DNA of 49,007 nucleotides, from NCBI GenBank assembly GCA_029959545.1, contig JASCPH010000022.1, positions 1 through 49,007 of the forward strand. Direction: 5' to 3'. The stretch comes from Microbacteriaceae bacterium PS02066 (GTDB lineage Bacteria; Actinomycetota; Actinomycetes; Actinomycetales; Microbacteriaceae). Position numbers and translations under genes: made by a program. The notes below the pieces were generated by a model. It had not been told where the DNA came from. It was given only the letters and a program-made list of their open reading frames with translations, and ran no database searches. Positions 1 to 5,681 of this stretch are shown here, in pieces (position 1 is the first letter of the stretch; every line of letters starts with the position of its first letter).

Positions 1-105
1 TGGATCGAAGGGTTCTACAACCCCACCCGACGGCACACCGCGCTCGGCAACCTCAGCCCCGTGGAGTTCGAGAAACTTCACATCCCCGCCGCAACCGCGG
101 CATGA
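1..105 (+). CDS. IS3-family transposase, C-terminal fragment (contig edge)
   Basis: Reading frame 1 is open from the first base and ends at TGA 103-105. The last 34 residues contain 'YNPTRRHTALGNLSPVEFE', the usual C-terminal signature of IS3-family DDE integrases. The rest of the gene lies off the contig. The sequence downstream to 146 is the IS end, and it forms the breakpoint of the neighbouring glycosylase gene. The family is clear; the exact IS name cannot be given from this fragment. Confidence 0.85.
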   Translation, partial: WIEGFYNPTRRHTALGNLSPVEFEKLHIPAATAA

Positions 106-146
106 TCAACTAAGAGAACCCGTCCGGGAAACCGGGTCAGGCTCCA
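1..146 (+). mobile_element. Partial IS3-family element, terminal end at about 146
   Basis: The transposase tail is followed by about 40 bp of non-coding sequence ending at 146 in ...GGTCAGGCTCCA. Read outward-in, this begins TGGAGCCTGACC, and the 5'-TG is typical of IS3-family termini. The neighbouring minus-strand gene loses family-like sequence exactly at this base, which fixes the boundary. The other end is off the contig, so no target duplication can be tested. Confidence 0.75.
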
Positions 147-620
147 ATTCCGTACCGTCGCGGTCAGCGTCGCGGTCTTCGCAATCGGCAAGTACGCCTG
201 CTGTGCGTAGCGTCCGATCAACAAAGTCAAACGAATATCAGGCATCAACGCGAAGAGCGGCGGATGCCACCTGGCCGCGAAGCCTCGACGCGGCGGCGCA
301 TCTCCCGACCCGCTGCGACCGGGGCCGGGGTAGTAGAAGTCCATCGGCAAGAGAGCGAAATTGTCCGGGTCTCGGAACTGTCCTTCGGTGACACCAAGCC
401 ACTGCATGAGGGTGGCACCACTGGCGTCGTCCCACGGCACCCCGCTTGCCTGCGCGCGGCGTCCCGGCGCCTGGCCAATGACGGCCACGCGCGCAGCGGC
501 ACCCACCGTGTAAATGGGGTCCATGCCCTGCTCGCGCAGCGCGTTGTTGGTGGAATCGTGTATCAGCTCATCATGGATGAGCGCGAGAGGATCAAGTGCA
601 CCGTACTGCGGAGTTCCCAC
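78..620 (-). pseudogene. Uracil-DNA glycosylase-like protein, 3' end replaced by IS
   Basis: The N-terminal part has the family look: an early 'GQAPGRRAQASGVPWDDASG' loop (motif-1-like, with the catalytic-loop Asp region), 'LLPMDFYYPGPG', and 'WHPPLFALMPDIRLTLLIGRYAQ'. These belong to the uracil-DNA glycosylase superfamily (base-excision repair). Native sequence runs 158 codons, from 620 to about 147. The last 22 residues are read from the IS end. The C-terminal His-Pro-Ser motif expected in this superfamily is therefore missing, so the product is probably inactive. The gene lies 19 bp downstream of the cupin gene on the same strand. Inactivation is inferred. Confidence 0.75.
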
Positions 621-639
621 GATCTGTACGCAACCTGCT

Positions 640-972
640 TCAGTGCTTCTTAACGACGGTCAGGAGGATGACTGAGGCCTCGATGGCGTCGAGTGAGTGG
701 AGCCCGTCCGGGATGATGAGGAGGTCACCGGGAGATCCGTTCCACGACAGGTCTCCGAATCTGAGCAGGACGCGGCCCTCGAGGACTTGCAGGGTTGCCT
801 CTCCGGAGCTTTCGTGCTCAGCCAGGCTTTCGCCGGCCTTGAGAGCAATAAGCGTTTGTCGGAGTTGATGCTCGTGTCCTCCGAAGACGGTCTTCGCGCT
901 TCTACCACTGGACGCTTCCTTCGCCTGAGAGAGTTCGTGTCGCGCGAGGGCGATGAGTGAGGTCTTTTGCAT
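640..972 (-). CDS. Small cupin-domain protein
   Basis: A 110-aa protein whose residues 40-110 form one cupin barrel: 'LRQTLIALKAGESLAEHESSGEATLQVLEGRV' followed by 'GDLLIIPDGLHSLDAIE'. The second half holds the usual G-D-hydrophobic-IP-x-G-x-H motif with its metal His. The first motif keeps one His and a Glu. Single-domain cupins like this bind metals or small ligands in detoxification or sensing; no substrate can be assigned. The start ATG at 972 follows a weak GGAAA. It probably forms an operon with the truncated glycosylase gene 19 bp downstream. Confidence 0.8.
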   Translation of the reverse strand: MQKTSLIALARHELSQAKEASSGRSAKTVFGGHEHQLRQTLIALKAGESLAEHESSGEATLQVLEGRVLLRFGDLSWNGSPGDLLIIPDGLHSLDAIEASVILLTVVKKH

Positions 973-1124
973 AGCATTTCCGATGTTCGAATGTCATGGT
1001 GCGTGGGGTTGCTCGGCCTTACGGGAACCAAGCTGGCCGACACAGCTTGGCTCAAGCTCGTACCTATTATCTGTCCCCGTTCGGCTTACTCTCCGAGCCT
1101 GCCACTCGTTCAGCACGCTGGTCA

Positions 1125-1144
1125 CCGAAAACGATCGTTTTCGG
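1125..1144. promoter_or_regulatory. Perfect 20-bp palindrome, candidate operator
   Basis: CCGAAAACGA/TCGTTTTCGG is a perfect inverted repeat with no loop. It lies about 150 bp upstream of the cupin start and 50 bp before the ISL3 remnant, in a stretch (973-1192) with no convincing gene. This shape suits a dimeric repressor. No cognate regulator remains nearby, and it could instead belong to a gene lost when the IS elements inserted. Confidence 0.4.
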
Positions 1145-1192
1145 CGGGCGTCTTCTTAGCTCGGTGAAATTTCTGAGCAGTGCCCCTTAAGG

Positions 1193-1554
1193 GGCTCTTC
1201 GGACATGCGGTGGGGGTGAGGCTCGCCGGGTGATGGTCGGCGGGTAGGGGTCGAGGTCCCCGAGGATCAGTAGCGCCAACTGCTGATCTATCACGAGGAC
1301 CTCGACGTGCTTCACCCTACTTCGGGGTGCGCTGACGCGCGCTCTGCCGCTGATCCGTGTTCCCGCTGCGATCTGCTGGTCGGTCTCGACGGCGTCCATG
1401 TCGAGCACGTTGACCGCCGCGACGGGCTGCTGATCGTCACCGTTTCGACACCGGCGGCGCCGACCGGGTGCCCGTTGTGCGGGGTCGTGGCGATCGGTCG
1501 AGGGCGCCGCCGTCGAGTGTTGCATGACGTGCCGGGCGTGACGCGGGTGCGGAT
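1193..1554 (+). mobile_element. ISL3-family remnant (left end only)
   Basis: GGCTCTTCGG at 1193 matches the conserved start of ISL3-family inverted repeats, and a truncated ISL3-type transposase gene follows. The 8 bp just outside, CCTTAAGG (1185-1192), is a plausible half of an 8-bp target duplication, but the right end is absent so this cannot be confirmed. The remnant stops where the IS3 element begins at 1555. Confidence 0.7.
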
Positions 1555-1567
1555 TGAATCGGCCTGA
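1307..1567 (+). pseudogene. ISL3-family transposase, N-terminal fragment
   Basis: The 86 codons encode the N-terminal zinc-binding region of ISL3 transposases: 'LVGLDGVHVEHVDRRDGLLIVTV' then 'CPLCG' and a basic 'GRGRRRRVLHDVPG'. Family members are about 400 residues, so roughly four fifths is missing. The frame runs into the IS3 left repeat after 'TRVRIE' and stops at TGA 1565-1567. The ISL3 continuation is not found beyond the right end of the IS3 element at 2862, so a deletion followed the insertion. Confidence 0.75.
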
Positions 1568-1576
1568 CTTTCGTTC

Positions 1577-2503
1577 CTATCGGGAGCCTTGTCCGGCAGG
1601 TGCCGGTTGGCCTGATTCTTGGCCAGCGTAGTACGCGTCCTCGACCTCGATCGGGGTGCGCATGTCGAGCTCTCCGTGGAGCCGTGAGTTGTTCCACCAC
1701 CACACCCATTCGAGGGTCGCGAGCTCGACCTGCTCGACCGTTCGCCAGGGCCCGCGCTGACGGATCAGCTCGGTCTTGTAGAGGTTGTTCACCGCCTCGG
1801 CCATCGCGTTGTCGAACGAGTCGCCGACGGTTCCGGTGGAGGGGACGGCGCCGAGTTCGACGATCCGGTCGGTGTAGACCATCGCCATGTAGTTCGAGCC
1901 GTGGTCCGAGTGGTAGGTCAGCCCGGTGAGGTGGCCGCCGGCGCCCCAGGCCGCCATGTCGAGCGCCTGCAAGGGCAGGACCTCGGCGCGCAGCGTCGAT
2001 GCGACGTTCCACCCGACGATGCGCCGCAAGTAGACGTCGGTGACGAACGCGACGTAAGCGAACCCGGACCAGGTCGCGACGTAGGTCACGTCGCAGACCC
2101 AGAGCCGTCGCGGCGCTGGTGCGGTGAACCGACGGTTCACGAGATCGCTCGGCAGCACGGTGGCCTTGTCGGAACGGGTGGTGAACACCCGCTTCGACTT
2201 CTTCACCCCGCGCACCCCGGCCAGCCGCATCAGCCGCTCGGTCTGGTTGCGGCCGATGTCCCAACCCTGCCGGCGCATCAGCGCATGCATCTTCCGGCGC
2301 CCGTAAACGCCGTAGTTCTCCGCATGCAGCCGGGCGACCTCCGGCACGAGCAGCTCGTCCCGTAGCTGCCGCGCTGACGGCGCACGACCGACGGCAGCGC
2401 GGTAGCCGCGGGAGGTGAGGAACCCTTGAACTGCCGGTCGGAGGATGCGGCAGATGAGCTCGACCCCGAAACGATCCCGGTACTCGGTGATGAACCGGAT
2501 CAT
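1577..2503 (-). CDS. IS3-family transposase OrfB (DDE integrase)
   Basis: A 308-aa integrase domain carrying the full catalytic triad in context: first Asp in 'WVCDVTYVATWSGFAYVAFVTD', second in 'YHSDHGSNY', Glu in 'VGDSFDNAMAEAVNNLYKTELI'. An HTH-like region ('YGVYGRRKMHALMRRQGW') precedes it. OrfB lies in the -1 frame relative to OrfA. Its frame stays open upstream across the OrfA end, so the active transposase is probably an OrfAB fusion made by -1 frameshifting near 2528-2535 (GTTTTTC on the coding strand). The stop overlaps the left terminal repeat. Confidence 0.92.
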   Translation of the reverse strand: MIRFITEYRDRFGVELICRILRPAVQGFLTSRGYRAAVGRAPSARQLRDELLVPEVARLHAENYGVYGRRKMHALMRRQGWDIGRNQTERLMRLAGVRGVKKSKRVFTTRSDKATVLPSDLVNRRFTAPAPRRLWVCDVTYVATWSGFAYVAFVTDVYLRRIVGWNVASTLRAEVLPLQALDMAAWGAGGHLTGLTYHSDHGSNYMAMVYTDRIVELGAVPSTGTVGDSFDNAMAEAVNNLYKTELIRQRGPWRTVEQVELATLEWVWWWNNSRLHGELDMRTPIEVEDAYYAGQESGQPAPAGQGSR

Positions 2504-2508
2504 CTCGG

Positions 2509-2814
2509 TCAGGGGCGGTCGAGCTCCTTCGCGAAAAACACGCTCGCAGCCTTGAGGATCTCATTCGCCTTGCGCAGCTCGGCGTTCTCCTTCTGCAGCC
2601 GCTTGATCTCCGCCGCCGCATCGGTCGTGAGCCCGGGCTGCACGCCGGCGTCGACCTCGAGGCGCCGCTGCCAGAGTCGCAGCGTCTCCGGGCTCATCCC
2701 CAGCAGACCGGCCACGTGACGGACCGCGCTCATCATCGTCGGGTGCGACGGCCGCGTCTCCGCGAGCATCCGCAACGCCCGCTCACGCATCTCCGGCGAA
2801 TACTTCCTGTTCAT
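2509..2814 (-). CDS. IS3-family OrfA (HTH, leucine zipper)
   Basis: A 101-aa protein with an N-terminal helix-turn-helix ('HVAGLLGMSPETLRLWQRRLEVD') and a C-terminal leucine-zipper stretch ('IKRLQKENAELRKANEILK') that in this family mediates OrfA/OrfAB multimerisation and binding to the inverted repeats. It ends 5 bp before the first ATG of OrfB. It is intact, so the element may still be active. Confidence 0.92.
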   Translation of the reverse strand: MNRKYSPEMRERALRMLAETRPSHPTMMSAVRHVAGLLGMSPETLRLWQRRLEVDAGVQPGLTTDAAAEIKRLQKENAELRKANEILKAASVFFAKELDRP

Positions 2815-2862
2815 CGAGTTCCATCCTTGCTTGAAGAACGGAACGAAAGTCAGGCCGATTCA

Positions 2863-2964
2863 CTCCTGGAGAGCAACGGCATCTTGGTCGGCCGCGTCAA
2901 TTCCGTCTAGCGGCTGCCATACACCCTTGGTGAAGCCACCGGTCACCTCAAGGTTGTGCGTCAT
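2863..2964 (-). pseudogene. Third gene of the ImmA operon, truncated by IS after 34 codons
   Basis: An ATG at 2964-2962 overlaps the TGA of the upstream metallopeptidase gene (ATGA), a strong sign of translational coupling. The frame encodes 34 residues starting 'MTHNLEVTGGFTKGVWQPLD' and ends exactly at the IS3 right terminus, whose first bases TGA (2862-2860) supply the stop codon. Only this N-terminus remains, and I do not recognise it. The ATGA overlap and clean junction make it much more likely to be a real truncated gene than a chance ORF. Confidence 0.65.
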
Positions 2965-4088
2965 GCTGTGCTGCTTTCCTCTTCCGAAATGGAAGTCGGT
3001 ACCGGTACTCGCGACGCCGCGATTTCATACAGCCAGACAGGCAGCCCTGACCCTGCGAGGAAGGACTCCTCGTCGACACCCGCTTCGCGCAGCACCTCCC
3101 GGGCGCGCGGCAGCATCGACGGCATCTCCAGCGATGAGATGCGCCCCGGCTCCGACCGGCGCCAGCCGTTCTGCGACATGCGGATCACCGCGTTGCGATA
3201 CGAAACGTCGCTCATGATCCCGAGCGCCCGAGCGCGGTAGAGAAGCGCGGCGAGGCTGACGCCCCAATACTCCTTTAACTCGGCCAGCGTCGCCCACGCC
3301 TTGCCCGCGGTGGACGCAGGCAAGGAAGGCGCGATCTCCTCAGCCGGCATCAAGAACTCGGACGCGAACCGGTTGGCCTGCTCCTCCGCGACCTTGCCAC
3401 CAGGCTCGGCATCGTGGTGCATTATCAGGTGGCCGAGCTCGTGAGCAGCATCGAAGCGCTGCCGGTAGTAGTCGTCTTTCACCGGGTTCAGCACGATGAT
3501 CGGCCGCGTCGCCGAGTGCAGGGAGTAGGCGTCAATCGAGGCCACCCCTGGCTCGCTGAACACGACGACGACACCGTTGCGCTCGGCAAGGCGCACCACG
3601 TGCTGCACGGGACCGGGTGGGACACCGAAGAACTCGCGTGCTTGCCGTGCGGCGTCCTCTGGCGTCATCGAGTGCTCGTCGGGGTCGACAGGGAGATCCG
3701 GCAACAAGGCTTCTGGGAACTCGACTGCGTTCTCGAGCATCCCGGAGATCTCAGCCACGAACCGGCCATAGGCTTCCGCCTCGTCCTGCGCGATCTGCGG
3801 CGTTGAACGCAAGGACCGGAAGTGCGGCTTGTTTGTTTTCGGTGGCGCTCCTCCCCCGAAGAACTGCGGCTCGACCTGAAGCGCAAGCGCCAGCTTCGCC
3901 ACCGTCGCACGATTGGGTTGCTTGGCACCGCTCTCCCATGCCGTCACCGAGGCCGGCGACATCTCAATCCGGGCTGCCAGATGGGACTTCTTGAGCCCCT
4001 TCAGCTGACGGGCCATGGTGAGTCGCTCACCGTTGAAGAACGAAGCGGCGGCGGCGAGCGTCTGGGACGGCCGACGCACCTCAGCCAT
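2961..4088 (-). CDS. XRE-family HTH / ImmA-IrrE metallopeptidase fusion
   Basis: A 375-aa protein. Residues about 18-80 form an XRE/Cro-type HTH ('LTMARQLKGLKKSHLAARIEMS' and 'VTAWESGAKQPN'). Residues about 165-260 form an ImmA/IrrE (COG2856) zinc peptidase with HELGH at 216-220 and a downstream Glu in 'VAEEQANRFASEFLMP'. Family members cleave repressors (ImmA of ICEBs1, IrrE/PprI of Deinococcus) and also occur as regulators or antitoxins beside toxins and defence genes. The start ATG at 4088 overlaps the end of the upstream gene by 8 bp, and the stop overlaps the ATG of the truncated gene downstream. The substrate is unknown. Confidence 0.88.
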   Translation of the reverse strand: MAEVRRPSQTLAAAASFFNGERLTMARQLKGLKKSHLAARIEMSPASVTAWESGAKQPNRATVAKLALALQVEPQFFGGGAPPKTNKPHFRSLRSTPQIAQDEAEAYGRFVAEISGMLENAVEFPEALLPDLPVDPDEHSMTPEDAARQAREFFGVPPGPVQHVVRLAERNGVVVVFSEPGVASIDAYSLHSATRPIIVLNPVKDDYYRQRFDAAHELGHLIMHHDAEPGGKVAEEQANRFASEFLMPAEEIAPSLPASTAGKAWATLAELKEYWGVSLAALLYRARALGIMSDVSYRNAVIRMSQNGWRRSEPGRISSLEMPSMLPRAREVLREAGVDEESFLAGSGLPVWLYEIAASRVPVPTSISEEESSTA

Positions 4089-4893
4089 TCGCGGCGCCCG
4101 ACCCTTCGCCCGCAGCCGTCCGCTTGATCCTCACCGGCACATCCTCAACGTCCGTCGACGCGCCACCGCTCGGCATCTGCGGTGCGACCGGCAAACCAGT
4201 CCCACCAATCGGAGTGCCACCGGAGAGCAGCAGCTTCCTCCAGTGCCAGCAGGAGTCCCCGGGATAGTCCGGGCTCTTACTCTGGCCGATATAGAGCTCG
4301 AACTGCTTCGTCGTGGGGTTGGAGGCGTGCGCCGCGATGAGCGTCACGCCAGCGAAGTCATCGTCGTCCGGGATACCGGCGATCGACTCCAGGCCGAACT
4401 CCTCGTCATCGAAGAGGGTGTTGTCGCCGACGAATAGCTGGTCCGCGACCCGCTTCTTCGCGTCGCTGCGCTGTGCCCACTTGATCTCGTCGATCTTGCC
4501 GGAGGGGAAGGACTGCAGCAGGACACGATAGCCCTCGATCGCCCACCCCGGGGACTGCTTGTAGTCCCGGCGCGCTACCGCGTCCGCCGGGAGCGTCGGC
4601 ATCGAGTCGAAGGCCTCCGGGGTGATCCCGCGCTTCAGCACATCCTCGCCGAGGCTCTCGAGGTCCTCGGCGAGCTTGAAACGGCCGTTCGCCGTGGCCC
4701 GGTCGAGGAGATCCCGCAGGTGCTTGAAGTTGAGATAGCCGACAACACCCTGATCGTGGCCCTGATCCTCGTCGTAGAGCTGATCAGTCGCCGCAAACGC
4801 CACTGGCGCGCCCCACTTCAGGACGTCGAGAAGTCCAGAAGCCTGGAGAGCGGAGAGTGCGTCATCTTCTGCGGTCATGCCACCAAGGTACAC
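4081..4893 (-). CDS. Unknown protein, first gene of the ImmA operon
   Basis: 270 aa from a GTG at 4893; an in-frame ATG at 4878 is also possible. TGTACT lies 7 bp before the GTG, which would suit a leaderless transcript. I do not recognise a family. The protein is soluble, without signal peptide or membrane segments. It has an acidic stretch ('GIPDDDDFAGVTLIAAHAS') followed by 'FELYIGQSKSPDYPGDSCWHWRK' and a low-complexity Gly/Pro tail. Its stop overlaps the next start by 8 bp, so it is co-translated with the XRE-ImmA protein and is a natural candidate for its partner or substrate. That role is inferred from arrangement only. Confidence 0.75.
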   Translation of the reverse strand: MYLGGMTAEDDALSALQASGLLDVLKWGAPVAFAATDQLYDEDQGHDQGVVGYLNFKHLRDLLDRATANGRFKLAEDLESLGEDVLKRGITPEAFDSMPTLPADAVARRDYKQSPGWAIEGYRVLLQSFPSGKIDEIKWAQRSDAKKRVADQLFVGDNTLFDDEEFGLESIAGIPDDDDFAGVTLIAAHASNPTTKQFELYIGQSKSPDYPGDSCWHWRKLLLSGGTPIGGTGLPVAPQMPSGGASTDVEDVPVRIKRTAAGEGSGAANG

Positions 4894-4946
4894 GCAGGTC
4901 AGTACATTGCGTGCCCAGTTTTACTCTCGGCGTGTCAGGTCACCAG

Positions 4947-5273
4947 TTAGCCACCGAAACTGGAACCCTTTCCGTGGGGCAGGTCAAAGTTGTCCCGCGC
5001 GAGGGGCGCGATCTCCACGCTCCCGGCCTCGTCGCGCGAAACCCAGCGCAGCTCGGCGGTCTCGGCGGCGGCCACGGGGATCTGATCGCCCAGCTCCACC
5101 TCGAAGACCTCGGCGACCACGAGGAAGCCCGGCTCGTTGGCGGCGACGGCGGTGAACGAGCCCAGGGCGCGCAGATCGGATGCGGCCAGCTCGACGCCGA
5201 TCTCCTCCGCCAGTTCACGGCGGAGCGTGAGGTCGGGGGTCTCGCCCGCCTCGGGCTTGCCGCCGACCAAGGT
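4947..5273 (-). pseudogene. NUDIX hydrolase lacking its N-terminus
   Basis: The NUDIX box is intact: 'GGKPEAGETPDLTLRRELAE' followed by EIGV, matching Gx5Ex7REUxEExGU. A typical barrel follows ('FLVVAEVFEVELGD', 'ELRWVSRDE'), ending 'GKGSSFGG'. About 108 residues are native. The first strand that should precede the box (usually about 25-30 residues) is missing: upstream codons, formally open to an ATG at 5390, are the antisense of an unrelated plus-strand gene end. NUDIX enzymes cleave nucleoside diphosphates linked to another group. This copy probably lacks a start and part of its fold. Confidence 0.7.
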
Positions 5274-5275
5274 CC

Positions 5276-5415
5276 GCCTCGCCGAGGAGGGGTTCCACGC
5301 CCCGCTCGACCTGGTCGACGGCGCGGCGCGCGTGTACGACCCCATCGTGCGCGTCGAGGCCGGCGACGACCTTTTCGGCGTGTTCCTCAAGGACTACGCC
5401 CCCGGCGCATGGTGA
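5276..5415 (+). pseudogene. 3' fragment of an unrecognised plus-strand gene
   Basis: The last 46 codons before TGA 5413-5415 look native ('FHAPLDLVDGAARVYDPIVR' ... 'VFLKDYAPGAW'). Codon usage fits, and the stop overlaps the next ATG (ATGGTGA), as within an operon. The 5' part is gone: upstream sequence is the NUDIX gene on the opposite strand. I cannot name the family from the tail. Confidence 0.5.
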
Positions 5416-5621
5416 ACCTCCCCGCTCCCGGACGCCGCGTCGTGGTGCGCTATCTACTGCCCGACGGCCGCGCGACCGATGCGCTCGGTGAGCTGCTGAG
5501 CGCGGATGCGGCGACCGTCGTCGTCGACGGCAAGCGCGGCCTGGAGCGCATCCCCCGCGGCGCGATCATCGCCGCCAAGGAGGTCCCGCCGCCCCCGGTT
5601 CCGCGGTCCCGGACGTTCTGA
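5409..5621 (+). CDS. Small SH3-like domain protein
   Basis: A 70-aa protein starting ATG 5409 (GTG 5412 also possible). The sequence 'GRRVVVRYLLPDGRATDALGELL' then 'VVVDGKRGLERIPRGAIIAAKEVPPPP' resembles the SH3-like N-terminal domain that precedes GNAT acetyltransferases of the Rv0428c type, and which also occurs alone in Microbacteriaceae. It overlaps the preceding gene fragment by 7 bp, so it was probably translationally coupled to a gene that is now broken. Confidence 0.6.
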   Translation: MVNLPAPGRRVVVRYLLPDGRATDALGELLSADAATVVVDGKRGLERIPRGAIIAAKEVPPPPVPRSRTF

Positions 5622-5636
5622 CGAGCCGGAGACGAC

Positions 5637-5671
5637 GAAGGGGGCGGCGCGCTGTACGCACCGCCCCCTTC
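5637..5671. terminator. Bidirectional hairpin terminator
   Basis: An 11-bp perfect stem, GAAGGGGGCGG (5637-5647) with CCGCCCCCTTC (5661-5671), sits in the 60-bp gap between the plus-strand small gene (ends 5621) and the minus-strand mannosidase gene (ends 5682). Its placement between convergent genes supports a shared terminator. Confidence 0.75.
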
Positions 5672-5681
5672 GCGTGTTCGG

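Larger units (their letters stand above)
1555..2862 (-). mobile_element. Complete IS3-family insertion sequence, 1308 bp
   Basis: The ends are a perfect 23-bp inverted repeat, 5'-TGAATCGGCCTGACTTTCG... at 1555-1577 and its complement at 2840-2862, opening with the TG typical of the family. Inside are orfA and orfB in the -1 arrangement. Bases flanking the two ends (..GCGGAT and CTCCTG..) do not match, so no 3-4 bp target duplication is seen. With ISL3 sequence on one side only, this points to an adjacent deletion or recombination between two copies after insertion. Confidence 0.9.

Noticed and set aside
1437..2621. 394-codon minus-strand frame across the IS
   Set aside because: Off-frame shadow of OrfB; Arg-rich, lacking the DDE residues.
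4857..5621. 254-codon plus-strand frame ending in the SH3-like protein
   Set aside because: Only the last 70 codons look native. The rest is antisense to the NUDIX gene and read through the junction.
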